64,000 bases of DNA from Telluria sp042683405 (GTDB lineage Bacteria > Pseudomonadota > Gammaproteobacteria > Burkholderiales > Burkholderiaceae_D). The stretch is from positions 248,001 to 312,000 of the forward strand of contig NZ_JBHUJS010000001.1 in the NCBI RefSeq assembly GCF_042683405.1, written 5' to 3'. The position numbers and the translations under genes were made by a program. Numbering within the stretch: position 1 is the first letter of the stretch; the number at the start of each line of letters is the position of its first letter. Of the stretch, positions 1 to 7,623 are shown in pieces. The notes beneath the pieces were generated by a model. It had not been told where the DNA came from and searched no databases. It worked only from the letters and a program-made list of their open reading frames with translations.

Positions 1-241
1 GGACGTGCAGGCGGCGGAACGGATGGAGGAATTCGAGCGCCACGTGGCGGCGGAAGGCGCCGTGATGCAGTGCTACCGCGTATCGCCCGGTCCGGACTTC
101 GTGCTGATCGTACAGGTGGCGGACATGCCGGCCTACCACGCGCTGGCGCACCGCCTGTTCGCCACCCACAAGAACGTGCGCAACGTGAAAGCGTACTTCT
201 CCACCTTCCGCAGCAAGTTCGAAACCCGCATCGCAGTCTAA
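1..241 (+). CDS. Lrp/AsnC-family regulator, C-terminal part (5' end outside window)
   Basis: The frame is open from the first base of the window, so this is the 3' end of a longer gene. The visible residues, ending ...KFETRIAV, match the ligand-sensing RAM domain that closes Lrp/AsnC regulators: a FE..V segment, then a CYRVSPGPDFVLIV strand, a YHALAHRLF helix and a final strand with FSTFRSKFETRI. The N-terminal helix-turn-helix is not in the window. Such proteins bind DNA as oligomers and respond to amino acids; which genes it controls cannot be said. A palindrome-rich spacer separates it from the convergent glmU. Confidence 0.8.
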   Translation, partial: DVQAAERMEEFERHVAAEGAVMQCYRVSPGPDFVLIVQVADMPAYHALAHRLFATHKNVRNVKAYFSTFRSKFETRIAV

Positions 242-259
242 TCGCACCGCCCCAAAAAA

Positions 260-350
260 TGGGGACAGACCCCATTTCCGCAGTGTGGAAATGGGGTCTG
301 TCCCCATTTTTGGGGGCTGTCCCGTAGCGTGGAAATGGGGTCTGTCCCCA
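260..350. repeat. Three copies of TGGGGACAGACCCCA-type palindrome
   Basis: The 15-mer TGGGGTCTGTCCCCA or its reverse complement occurs at 260-274, 292-306 and 336-350, so neighbouring copies can pair into long hairpins. It fills the gap between the convergent Lrp fragment and glmU. The same element occurs as a pair at 7523-7561. It looks like a REP-type intergenic element; it may also act as a bidirectional transcription barrier, which is inference. Confidence 0.8.
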
Positions 351-358
351 TTTTCGGG

Positions 359-1735
359 TTAGTGCTTGGTTTTGACGGGGCGCTTCCAGCTTTCGATGGT
401 GAGCTGCTTGGGACGGGAGATGGTCAGCTTGCCTGCAGGCGCGTCTTTGGTCAGGGTGGTGCCGGCGCCCAGCGTCGCGCCTTTGCCGACGGTGACAGGC
501 GCCACCAGCTGCGAATCGCTGCCGATGAAGGCGTCGTCCTCGATCACGGTGCGGAATTTGTTGGCGCCGTCGTAGTTGCAGGTGATGGTGCCCGCGCCGA
601 TGTTCACGCGCGAACCCACCGTCGCGTCGCCGACATAGGCAAGGTGGTTGGCTTTCGAATGCGCGGCGATCTGGCTGTTCTTGATTTCGACAAAGTTGCC
701 GACGTGGACGTCCTCCGCCAGCGTCGTCCCCGGGCGCAGGCGCGCGAACGGACCGATGATGGACTTGGCGCCCACCACCGCTTCTTCGATGTGGCTGAAC
801 GGCTTGACCTGCGCGCCGGCCGCGATCGCGGAGTTGATGATCACGCTGTTCGCGCCGATGTGCACGCCGTCCGCCAGGTCGACCCGGCCTTCGAACACGC
901 AACCCACGTCGATCACGACATCGCGCCCGCAAATCAGCTCGCCGCGCACGTCGATGCGCGCCGGATCGAGCAGCGTCACGCCGCGCTCCAGCAGCGCGTT
1001 GGCGATGTTGAGCTGGTGGCGGCGCTCCAGCTCGGCCAGCTGCACCTTGCTGTTCACGCCCGCCACTTCCCACTGCGCGGACGGGCTGGCCGATACCACC
1101 GGCACGCCGTCGGCCACGGCCTGCGCCACGATGTCGGTCAGGTAGTACTCGCCCTGCGCGTTCTCGTTCGACAGGGAACCCAGCCACTGCTTGAGGTGGC
1201 GGGTCGGGATCATCATGATGCCGCTGTTGATTTCGCGGATGCGGCGCTCGTCGTCGCTGGCATCCTTTTCCTCCACGATGCGGACGATGTGCCCGCCATG
1301 GCGCACGATGCGTCCGAGCCCGTGCGGGTTGTCCTGCTCCACGGTCAGGATGCCGAGCTTGTCCTTGCCGGCCACTTCGGCCAGGCGCTTGAGCGATGCT
1401 GCGCTGGTGAGCGGCACGTCGCCGTACAGCACCAGGGTCGGCGCGTCGTCGTCCAGGTGCGGCAGCCCCTGCATGACAGCGTGCCCGGTGCCCAGCTGCG
1501 GCTCCTGCAGCGCGGTCGTGATCTCGGCATAGGCGCCGGTGTTCTGGCGGGCCACCACATCAGGCACCGCTGCGCCCCCGTGCCCATAAATCACGCATAA
1601 TTTGCTGGGCGCAAGCTCACGCGCCGTATCAATCACATGCAGCAACAGCGGTTTTCCCGCTAGCGGATGCAACACTTTGGGCAGGGCAGACTGCATGCGC
1701 TTGCCCATTCCGGCAGCGAGAATCACAACATTCAT
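359..1735 (-). CDS. glmU: Bifunctional UDP-GlcNAc pyrophosphorylase / GlcN-1-P acetyltransferase
   Basis: GlmU acetylates glucosamine-1-phosphate and then uridylylates it to UDP-GlcNAc, the precursor of peptidoglycan and LPS. The 458 residues from the chosen ATG (E. coli has 456) start with MNVVILAAGMGKRM, the nucleotide-binding signature with the LAAGxGxRM loop. The N-terminal half is the uridylyltransferase; from about residue 250 the hexapeptide pattern of a left-handed beta-helix acetyltransferase is visible (SKANHLAYVGDA, NIGAGTITCNYDG). An upstream in-frame TTG at 1768 would run into the divergent lipoprotein gene and is less likely. Only 26 bp separate the two divergent start codons. 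Confidence 0.97.
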   Translation of the reverse strand: MNVVILAAGMGKRMQSALPKVLHPLAGKPLLLHVIDTARELAPSKLCVIYGHGGAAVPDVVARQNTGAYAEITTALQEPQLGTGHAVMQGLPHLDDDAPTLVLYGDVPLTSAASLKRLAEVAGKDKLGILTVEQDNPHGLGRIVRHGGHIVRIVEEKDASDDERRIREINSGIMMIPTRHLKQWLGSLSNENAQGEYYLTDIVAQAVADGVPVVSASPSAQWEVAGVNSKVQLAELERRHQLNIANALLERGVTLLDPARIDVRGELICGRDVVIDVGCVFEGRVDLADGVHIGANSVIINSAIAAGAQVKPFSHIEEAVVGAKSIIGPFARLRPGTTLAEDVHVGNFVEIKNSQIAAHSKANHLAYVGDATVGSRVNIGAGTITCNYDGANKFRTVIEDDAFIGSDSQLVAPVTVGKGATLGAGTTLTKDAPAGKLTISRPKQLTIESWKRPVKTKH

Positions 1736-1761
1736 AAGACCGACGACATTAAGTTGAGAAG

Positions 1762-2649
1762 ATGACAAAGTCTAACACGCAGCTGGCTCCCGTCCACCGC
1801 CTTCGCACCCTGTTCGCGCTCGTGCTTGTGCTCTGCGTGGCAGCCTGCAGCACGATCCGGCTCACGTACAACAACGGCGACACCCTGCTGTACTGGTGGA
1901 TCAACGCCTACGTGGACTTCGATTCGAGCCAGACCGACTTCGTCAAGGAAGACATCGACGAGGTGTTCAGCTGGCACCGGCAGACCCAGCTGCGCGACTA
2001 CGCGGCGCTGCTGCAGCGCGCCAAACAGCAGATCGCGGGACCGGTCACGGCGCAGGCGCTGGACGGTTTCGTGCGGGAGGTGCGCGTGCGCGGCGAAAAG
2101 CTGGCGCTGCACGCGGTGCCGCAGCTGACCGACCTGGCCCGCTCGCTCAAGCCGGAACAGATCGGCAACCTCGAGGAGAAGTTTGCCAAGAACAACCGCG
2201 ACTACCGCCGCAAGTTCATGAGCGGCGATACCGAGAAGCGCAAGAAAATCCGCTACCGCAAGACCATGGAACAGCTGAACCTGTGGTTCGGCCGCTTCAG
2301 CAACGAGCAGGAAGACGCGATCAAGCGGCTGTCGGACGCGCGTCCGCTCGACCACGAAGCGTGGCTACAGGAGCGCATGCGCCGGCAGCGCACCATCGTC
2401 GAGCTGGTACGCCGGGTGCAGTCGCAAAAACTGGACAAGGCGGCGACCGCCGCAGCCATCGAAACAGCGATCCACACCAGCTTCGCGCAGATGGACGCGC
2501 CGGCCCGGCGCGCGGCGTACGAAGCGCAGACCAGGTTTTATGCAGAGGTGATCCGCCTCACGACGCCTGAACAGAGGGCGCACGCGCAGAAGCGCATGCA
2601 GGGCTGGATCGATGAACTCGATACGCTCGCGCGCGAGAAACAGACCTGA
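1762..2649 (+). CDS. DUF6279-family lipoprotein
   Basis: The 295-residue protein begins with a basic N-terminus and a hydrophobic segment ending in the lipobox-like CVAAC (Cys29), so it should be a lipidated envelope protein. After the signal it carries the conserved start of the DUF6279 family (RLTYNNGDTLLYWWINAYVDF) and is otherwise helical and charged. The family has no assigned biochemical role that I know of. It is divergent from glmU and followed by rsmD after about 45 bp, so it may share a transcript with rsmD and coaD. Confidence 0.85.
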   Translation: MTKSNTQLAPVHRLRTLFALVLVLCVAACSTIRLTYNNGDTLLYWWINAYVDFDSSQTDFVKEDIDEVFSWHRQTQLRDYAALLQRAKQQIAGPVTAQALDGFVREVRVRGEKLALHAVPQLTDLARSLKPEQIGNLEEKFAKNNRDYRRKFMSGDTEKRKKIRYRKTMEQLNLWFGRFSNEQEDAIKRLSDARPLDHEAWLQERMRRQRTIVELVRRVQSQKLDKAATAAAIETAIHTSFAQMDAPARRAAYEAQTRFYAEVIRLTTPEQRAHAQKRMQGWIDELDTLAREKQT

Positions 2650-2694
2650 GCCGCAGGGGCCTGACCCCAGTGTCGCTCTGCTATAGTCGCGGCC

Positions 2695-3345
2695 ATGCAA
2701 AAGAAATCGCCTCAACGCACCCTTACCGGACACAAGCCACGGCTTGCGCCGCGCCAGGTGCGCATCATCGGCGGCCAGTGGAAACGCTCGCTGCTGCCCG
2801 TGCTCGACGCGCTCGGCCTGCGCCCAACGCCGGACCGTGTCCGTGAAACGGTCTTCAACTGGATCAACCACCAGTTCGACGGCTATTGGGCCGACAAGGA
2901 CTGCCTCGACCTGTTCGCCGGCAGCGGCGCGCTCGGCTTCGAAGCGGCAAGCCGCGGCGCACGCGCCGTCACGCTGGTCGACAACCATGCGCCTGCGGTG
3001 CGCCAGCTGGAAGAAAACCGCGACAAGCTCAAGGCGCAGAACATCCAGGTGCTGCGCGCCGATGCCGTTTCCGCAGCTGCCTCGATGGCCGGCCGCGGCC
3101 AGCGCTTCGACGCCATCTTCCTTGACCCGCCCTACCAGCAGTCGCTGCTGGAGAAGACCTTGCCCTTGTGCGCCGCGCTGCTGAAAGAGGGCGGCCTGGT
3201 GTATGCCGAATCGGGCGCGGCACTGCCGTTCGACGATCCGGCGCAAGAATGGCTGGCCGGCTTCGAACAAATCCGTTCGGACAAGGCCGGCATGGTGTAC
3301 TTCCACCTGCTTGCAAAAAAACTAACGGGCGTTGCACCAATATAA
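2695..3345 (+). CDS. rsmD: 16S rRNA (guanine(966)-N(2))-methyltransferase
   Basis: RsmD methylates N2 of G966 in 16S rRNA during small-subunit assembly, using S-adenosylmethionine. The 216-residue protein shows the expected RIIGGQWKR start, the RPTPDRVRETVFNWI segment, SAM-binding LDLFAGSGALGFEA, and the catalytic DPPY at residues 144-147. A TATAGT hexamer at 2682-2687 lies just before the ATG and could be a -10 element. The rsmD-coaD-ferredoxin order is common in proteobacteria. Confidence 0.95.
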   Translation: MQKKSPQRTLTGHKPRLAPRQVRIIGGQWKRSLLPVLDALGLRPTPDRVRETVFNWINHQFDGYWADKDCLDLFAGSGALGFEAASRGARAVTLVDNHAPAVRQLEENRDKLKAQNIQVLRADAVSAAASMAGRGQRFDAIFLDPPYQQSLLEKTLPLCAALLKEGGLVYAESGAALPFDDPAQEWLAGFEQIRSDKAGMVYFHLLAKKLTGVAPI

Positions 3346-3406
3346 TGCACCGCACAAATTTCAGGCATAATGCGCGTTCAGAAATAGTGCGTCACTAGGA
3401 GCCGCG

Positions 3407-3907
3407 ATGGTTACAGCTGTTTATCCGGGAACTTTCGATCCCCTGACCCGTGGTCATGAAGACCTGGTGCGACGCGCATCGGGCCTGTTCGACACGCTCG
3501 TGGTCGGTGTCGCGGACAGCAAGAACAAGCGCCCTTTCTTCACGCTCGACGAGCGCCTGGAAATCGCCAACGAAGTGCTTGGCCATTACCCCAACGTGAA
3601 AGTGGAAAGTTTTTCCGGCCTGCTCAAGGACTTCGTGCGCCAGCATGACGCCCGCGTCATCGTACGCGGCCTGCGCGCCGTGTCCGACTTCGAATACGAA
3701 TTCCAGATGGCGGGCATGAACCGCTACCTGCTGCCGGATGTCGAGACCCTGTTCCTGACCCCGTCCGACCAGTACCAGTTCATCTCCGGCACCATCGTGC
3801 GCGAGATCGCCATGCTGGGCGGCGACGTCTCCAAGTTCGTGTTCCCGTCGGTCGACCGCTGGCTGCAAAAGAAGATTGCGGCCAACCGCGCCGCCAACCC
3901 GGAGTAA
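3407..3907 (+). CDS. coaD: Phosphopantetheine adenylyltransferase
   Basis: CoaD transfers AMP from ATP to 4'-phosphopantetheine, the penultimate step of coenzyme A synthesis. The 166-residue protein (E. coli 159) opens with TAVYPGTFDPLTRGH, containing the nucleotidyltransferase T-x-G-H motif at residues 14-17, and has the ISGTIVREIA segment near the C-terminus. The ATG at 3407 follows a TAGGAG ribosome-binding site. The upstream gap contains TATAAT (3341-3346) and CATAAT (3366-3371) but no convincing -35 partner. Confidence 0.97.
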   Translation: MVTAVYPGTFDPLTRGHEDLVRRASGLFDTLVVGVADSKNKRPFFTLDERLEIANEVLGHYPNVKVESFSGLLKDFVRQHDARVIVRGLRAVSDFEYEFQMAGMNRYLLPDVETLFLTPSDQYQFISGTIVREIAMLGGDVSKFVFPSVDRWLQKKIAANRAANPE

Positions 3908-3919
3908 ACTGGCAGCACC

Positions 3920-4174
3920 ATGGCCTTAATCATCACCGACGACTGCATCAACTGCGACGTGTGCGAGCCCGAGTGCCCGAACGACGCGATCTCGATGGGT
4001 CCGGAAATCTACGTCATCGATCCGTCCAAGTGCACCGAGTGCGTCGGCCACTTCGACGAGCCGCAGTGCGCGACCCTGTGCCCGGTCTCCTGCATTCCGC
4101 AAGATCCCGCGCATCCGGAAGACAAGGACATGCTGATGTCCAAGTACCTGCGCCTCGTCGCCGCCAAGGCGTAA
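3920..4174 (+). CDS. YfhL-type 2[4Fe-4S] ferredoxin
   Basis: This 84-residue protein is a small soluble electron carrier. The first cluster motif is C9-x2-C12-x2-C15-x3-C19 followed by Pro; the second is C38-x2-C41-x8-C50-x3-C54, the eight-residue spacing typical of the YfhL/Alvin-type ferredoxins. It starts 12 bp after coaD and is likely cotranscribed. The family is reported as an essential or near-essential ferredoxin in some proteobacteria; the partner enzymes cannot be read from this sequence. Confidence 0.93.
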   Translation: MALIITDDCINCDVCEPECPNDAISMGPEIYVIDPSKCTECVGHFDEPQCATLCPVSCIPQDPAHPEDKDMLMSKYLRLVAAKA

Positions 4175-4175
4175 G

Positions 4176-4191
4176 CAGGGGACTGTCCCTG
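4176..4191. repeat. GGGGAC-TGTCCC palindrome after ferredoxin gene
   Basis: The near-perfect palindrome CAGGGGACTGTCCCTG starts directly after the ferredoxin stop codon. It belongs to the GGGAC-N-GTCCC set seen after several other genes in the window. Confidence 0.6.
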
Positions 4192-4271
4192 AATGCCGCT
4201 GGACCGCGGCATCCCTAACGCGCGCATCGTTGTCAATACCAGCTGGTATCCTGCGGCTCACGGAGAGCCCC

Positions 4272-4802
4272 ATGCCACCCATCAGAGACAATGACGAACC
4301 GCTCCCCCGGGCGGTCAGCGAAAACATCGAAACCATCGCTGAATTCTGTGCGCTCCACGAGATGCGCAAATCGGCGCCGCAGACGATGATCGAACGCTTC
4401 AGCTACCTCGTCGGCAGCCCGGGCTACATCCTGGCCAGCGTCGCCTTCATTGTGGCGTGGGTTGCCTACAACGTGCTGGCCGGGGAAATCGGCGCCTCCG
4501 TCATCGACGAACCGCCGTTCTTCTGGCTGCAGGGAATCATCGCGGTCAACGCGTTTGTCATCTCCACCACCGTGCTGATCCGTCAAAACCATGCGGCCAA
4601 GCTGGCGGAGCACCACACCAACCTCGACCTCCAGGTCAGCCTGCTGACCGAAAAGAAAACCAGCAAGATCATCGAGTTGCTGGAACAGCTACGCCAGGAA
4701 ACGCCGACCGCGCACCACGACCGCGATGCCGAAGCCGAGGAACTGCAACGTCCTGCCAACGCCCGCGCGGTCTTGTCGGCCATCGACGAAGAACGGCCCT
4801 GA
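4272..4802 (+). CDS. DUF1003-family membrane protein
   Basis: The 176-residue protein has two hydrophobic segments (GYILASVAFIVAWVAYNVLA and FFWLQGIIAVNAFVISTTVLI) separated by a short polar loop, followed by the IRQNHAAKLAEHHTNLDLQ segment and a charged helical tail: the DUF1003 architecture. The ATG at 4272 is preceded by CGGAGAG; an in-frame TTG at 4230 lacks a ribosome-binding site and was not used. The family is predicted to sit in the cytoplasmic membrane; its function is unknown to me. Confidence 0.85.
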   Translation: MPPIRDNDEPLPRAVSENIETIAEFCALHEMRKSAPQTMIERFSYLVGSPGYILASVAFIVAWVAYNVLAGEIGASVIDEPPFFWLQGIIAVNAFVISTTVLIRQNHAAKLAEHHTNLDLQVSLLTEKKTSKIIELLEQLRQETPTAHHDRDAEAEELQRPANARAVLSAIDEERP

Positions 4803-4950
4803 AAACCCAGCAAAAAGCTGACCCGCGTTTTTTCTTAGTGGTATATTTCAGCGACGTAAGGTTTGTCGTCCATTTCCGCATTTTTGCGTGTCAGGGAAGA
4901 CAACGCACCGGGCGGACCGCCCCAGAATCCTCAATGACAACGGAGACAAT

Positions 4951-5535
4951 ATGACTTCATTCAGCTTCAAGAGCCTGTTCGCGGGCTTGTGCATGGCCAT
5001 GGCGGTCGGCGGCGCCAGCGCTGCCGAAATCAGCGGCGTGCGCTTCACCGACACGGCCACGGTGGCCGGCAAGGAACTCAAGCTGAACGGCCTGGGCATG
5101 CGCACCAAGTTCTTCATCAAGGTGTACGCAGCCGGCCTGTACCTGCCGGAAAAGAGCACCAGCCCGGCCGCGATCCAGAAGATGGAAGGCCCGCGCCGCG
5201 TGCAGCTGGTCATGATGCGCGAACTGTCCTCGGACGACTTCGGTAAGGCCTTCATGGACGGCCTGAACGCCAACTCCACCGAGCAGGAACGTTCGGCACT
5301 GATGAACCAGACCATGCAGATGGGTAAAGTGTTCGCGATGGTGCCAGGCCTGAAGAAGGGCGACGTGCTGTTCCTCGACTGGATTCCGGGCACCGGCACC
5401 GTGACCTCGCTGAATGGCCGCAAGATTGGCGACACGATTCAGGACGTGGCCTTCTATAACGCGCTGCTGCGCATCTGGATCGGCGACAAGCCAGCGGATC
5501 CGAACCTGAAGCCGGGCCTGCTGGGCGCCAGGTAA
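4951..5535 (+). CDS. Exported chalcone isomerase-like protein
   Basis: The 194-residue protein has a signal peptide (MTSFSFKSLFAGLCMAMAVG, cleavage likely after ASA) and then the chalcone-isomerase-like fold signature: EISGVRF, LNGLGMRTKFFIKVYAAGLYLPE, IPGTGTVTSLNG and the C-terminal FYNALLRIWIGDKPAD. The bacterial periplasmic members are not expected to make flavonoids and their ligand is unresolved. GGAGA lies just before the ATG. A clear terminator follows the stop codon, so the gene ends its transcript. Confidence 0.85.
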   Translation: MTSFSFKSLFAGLCMAMAVGGASAAEISGVRFTDTATVAGKELKLNGLGMRTKFFIKVYAAGLYLPEKSTSPAAIQKMEGPRRVQLVMMRELSSDDFGKAFMDGLNANSTEQERSALMNQTMQMGKVFAMVPGLKKGDVLFLDWIPGTGTVTSLNGRKIGDTIQDVAFYNALLRIWIGDKPADPNLKPGLLGAR

Positions 5536-5549
5536 TTCGCTGGACCAAC

Positions 5550-5590
5550 AAAAAACGCGGCGCCGGTCAGACCGGTAGCCGCGTTTTTTT
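5550..5590. terminator. Bidirectional rho-independent terminator
   Basis: AAAAAACGCGGC at 5550-5561 pairs with GCCGCGTTTTTT ending near 5589, with CCGGTCAGACCGG forming the top of the hairpin. A-run on one side and T-run on the other make it usable by the chalcone-isomerase-like gene (plus strand) and by the small minus-strand gene at 5632-5799. Confidence 0.9.
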
Positions 5591-5631
5591 AATCTCACAC
5601 CGTCTGGGACGACGGCAATGGACGACGTCCG

Positions 5632-5799
5632 TTAGCGGACGACTGCGCGCTGGCGCATTGCCGCGCGCGCCTTGCGCTGCTCGAGCGTCAGGCGCGGCTT
5701 AACGACAAGCACCAGGGCCTTGGCCACGCCGACCAGAAGCGGACGGAACACGATCACGGTGGCGATCGCAAAGATGCTTAGAATGTACGTCGTACTCAC
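5632..5799 (-). CDS. Small 55-residue membrane protein (hypothetical)
   Basis: Reading the minus strand from a GTG at 5799 to a TAA at 5632 gives 55 residues beginning STTYILSIFAIATVIVF and ending in AMRQRAVVR. The first half is a single hydrophobic, membrane-spanning stretch; the second half is strongly basic (QRKARAAMRQRAVVR), suggesting an N-out or cytoplasmic-tail single-pass protein. It ends about 40 bp before a bidirectional terminator and is divergent from the LysR gene. The ribosome-binding site is weak (GAAAG). No function can be assigned. Confidence 0.6.
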   Translation of the reverse strand: MSTTYILSIFAIATVIVFRPLLVGVAKALVLVVKPRLTLEQRKARAAMRQRAVVR

Positions 5800-5919
5800 T
5801 TTGAACTTTCGAAGGAATCTGCGGAAAGCATTGCATCCTACCGCAGCGCAACATATAAATCTAATTCCGTTTTCCGATGTTTGTTATATGATTCGTGAAT
5901 ACGATCACCTGGGTAGCAC

Positions 5920-6873
5920 ATGAGTTTCCTCACGCTTGACCTGAATCTGCTGCGCGTTTTCGACGCAGTGATGACAGAACAGAACCTGACCCGTGCCGCC
6001 GGCCACCTCGCGATGACGCAGCCGGCGGTGTCCAACGCCATCAAGCGCCTGCGCGAGAGCCTGGGCGACGAATTGCTGATCCGCACCGCGTACGGCGTCA
6101 AGCCGACGCCGCGCGCCGAAGCGCTGTGGCCCGCCGTGCGGCAAGCGCTGGCCAGCCTGGAAGCTGCGGTTTCGCCAGAAACCTTCGATGTCGCCAAGGC
6201 GCACGCCACCTTCAGGATGGCGATGGCCGACGCGACCGCCGCCTTCTGGCTGCCCTCGCTGATGCGCTCGATCGAAAACGAAGCGCCGAACGTCAACGTG
6301 CGGATGGTGCCGCTGACCACGCGCGAGCCGCGCCCGATGCTGCTGCGCGGCGACATCGACCTTGCGGTCGGCTTCTTCCCGGGCGTCGCGGCCCAGCTGG
6401 CGGGCGACGTCAGCTCGCCGATCCGCCACGAGCGGCTGTATTCGGGGCAGTACGTGGGAGTCATGCGCAAGGACCATCCGCTGGCACAGGCGGAACTGAC
6501 GCTCGACGCGTACTGCGCGGCCAACCACCTGCTGGTGAGCTTCTCGGGGCGCGCGCATGGGCTGGTCGACGAAGCGCTGGCGCAGCTGGGGCGCGAGCGC
6601 CGCATCCGCCTGACCGTCAACCAGTTCTTCACGGCCGGCCGTGTCGTGGCGAACTCGGACCTGATCACCGTGCTGCCGCACCACCTGATCTCGTCCACCG
6701 GCATGGCCGAGCAGCTGGTCACGCGCGAGCTGCCGTTCCCGATGCCGGCGGTGCACCTCGACATGCTGTGGCACGAGCGCGACGCGCGCAGCCCCGCGCA
6801 CAAATGGCTGCGGGCGCACCTTGAAAACATGAGCGCGTCCGAGCCCGGCCAGGCCGCCATGGGCCAGATCTGA
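5920..6873 (+). CDS. LysR-family transcriptional regulator
   Basis: The 317-residue protein starts with LDLNLLRVFDAVMTEQNLTRAA and the winged helix-turn-helix (GHLAMTQPAVSNAIKRLRES), followed from about residue 90 by a periplasmic-binding-protein-like effector domain. The N-terminal motif with LDLNLL and PAVSNAIKRLR is that of the NodD/NahR/LinR subgroup, which often controls catabolic genes. No obvious catabolic target is adjacent; the neighbours are the small membrane protein (divergent) and lrp (convergent). Confidence 0.93.
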   Translation: MSFLTLDLNLLRVFDAVMTEQNLTRAAGHLAMTQPAVSNAIKRLRESLGDELLIRTAYGVKPTPRAEALWPAVRQALASLEAAVSPETFDVAKAHATFRMAMADATAAFWLPSLMRSIENEAPNVNVRMVPLTTREPRPMLLRGDIDLAVGFFPGVAAQLAGDVSSPIRHERLYSGQYVGVMRKDHPLAQAELTLDAYCAANHLLVSFSGRAHGLVDEALAQLGRERRIRLTVNQFFTAGRVVANSDLITVLPHHLISSTGMAEQLVTRELPFPMPAVHLDMLWHERDARSPAHKWLRAHLENMSASEPGQAAMGQI

Positions 6874-6877
6874 CGAA

Positions 6878-6905
6878 GGGGACTGTCCCTGCGGGGCAGT
6901 CCCTG
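6878..6905. repeat. GGGGAC-TGTCCC palindrome pair after LysR gene
   Basis: AGGGGACTGTCCCT is followed at once by GGGGCAGTCCCT, giving two overlapping hairpin possibilities between the convergent LysR and lrp genes. Same motif family as at 4176, 20462, 27825 and 32605. Confidence 0.6.
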
Positions 6906-6909
6906 ACCG

Positions 6910-7365
6910 TTACTTGATCGGCAGCTTGGTAGTGTTCTTCACTTCCTCCATCACCGCGTAGGTGTGCGTCTCCCGCACACCCTTCTGCAGCAGCGTCTTG
7001 CCGAGGAACTCGCGGTAGGCCGCCATATCCTTCACCCGCGCCTTGACCAGGTAGTCGAAGCCGCCGGCCACCATGTGGCACTCCAGCACCTCCGGAATGA
7101 CCTGCACGCTGGCCTTGAACGCATCGAAGACCTCCGGCGTGGTGCGGTCCAGCACCACCTCGATGAACACCAGCAGCGACACGTCGAGCAGCTGCGGATT
7201 GAGCTGTGCCGTATAGCCCATGATGAAGCCCGCCTCGTGCAGCTTGCGCACGCGTTCGAGGCAGGCGGCAGGGGACAGGTTCACACGCGCGGCGAGCTCG
7301 ACGTTGCTGATGCGGCCATCGTTTTGCAGCTCGGCCAGGATCTTCTTGCTGATTTTGTCCAGCAT
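6910..7365 (-). CDS. lrp: Leucine-responsive-type regulator, probable regulator of putA
   Basis: The 151-residue protein resembles E. coli Lrp along its length: DKISKKILAELQNDGRISNVEL, LSPAACLERVRKL (helix-turn-helix), GYTAQLNPQLLDVSLLVFIEV, and the RAM domain with CHMVAGGFDYLVKARVKDM and YAVMEEVKNTTKLPIK. The ATG at 7365 follows GGGAG; an upstream start at 7410 is possible but lacks this site. It is divergent from putA, the arrangement of Lrp-family proline-catabolism regulators such as PutR. It could be the global Lrp or a dedicated PutR-like protein. Confidence 0.88.
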   Translation of the reverse strand: MLDKISKKILAELQNDGRISNVELAARVNLSPAACLERVRKLHEAGFIMGYTAQLNPQLLDVSLLVFIEVVLDRTTPEVFDAFKASVQVIPEVLECHMVAGGFDYLVKARVKDMAAYREFLGKTLLQKGVRETHTYAVMEEVKNTTKLPIK

Positions 7366-7522
7366 CCCACGCTCCCTGTTTAATATTATTCGGTGAAATT
7401 GTCTCACCAAAAACTATCTATTGCCAGCCTGCGGTATTACCAGAATTAATCCGTAAGAAATCCCACTACAATCGAATCATCTTTTCGCGCAGCAACCCCG
7501 CCAAGCGGACAGCCCCCCGAAA

Positions 7523-7561
7523 TGGGGACAGACCCCATTTCGGAAATGGGGTCTGTCCCCA
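7523..7561. repeat. Inverted pair of TGGGGACAGACCCCA palindromes in the lrp-putA spacer
   Basis: TGGGGACAGACCCCA at 7523-7537 and its reverse complement at 7547-7561 form a near-perfect long hairpin about 60 bp before the putA start, in the putA leader. It is the same element as the three copies at 260-350. Confidence 0.8.
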
Positions 7562-7623
7562 TTTCGGGGTGTCCCGGTTCGGGTGCGCGGTACTTTTGTT
7601 CTGATTTTACTGAAGAGTTTCTT

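Noticed and set aside
329..1600. Long plus-strand open frame antisense to glmU.
   Set aside because: It is the shadow of the GC-rich glmU gene. Its residues show no fold or motif and are dominated by His, Arg, Asp and Val runs.
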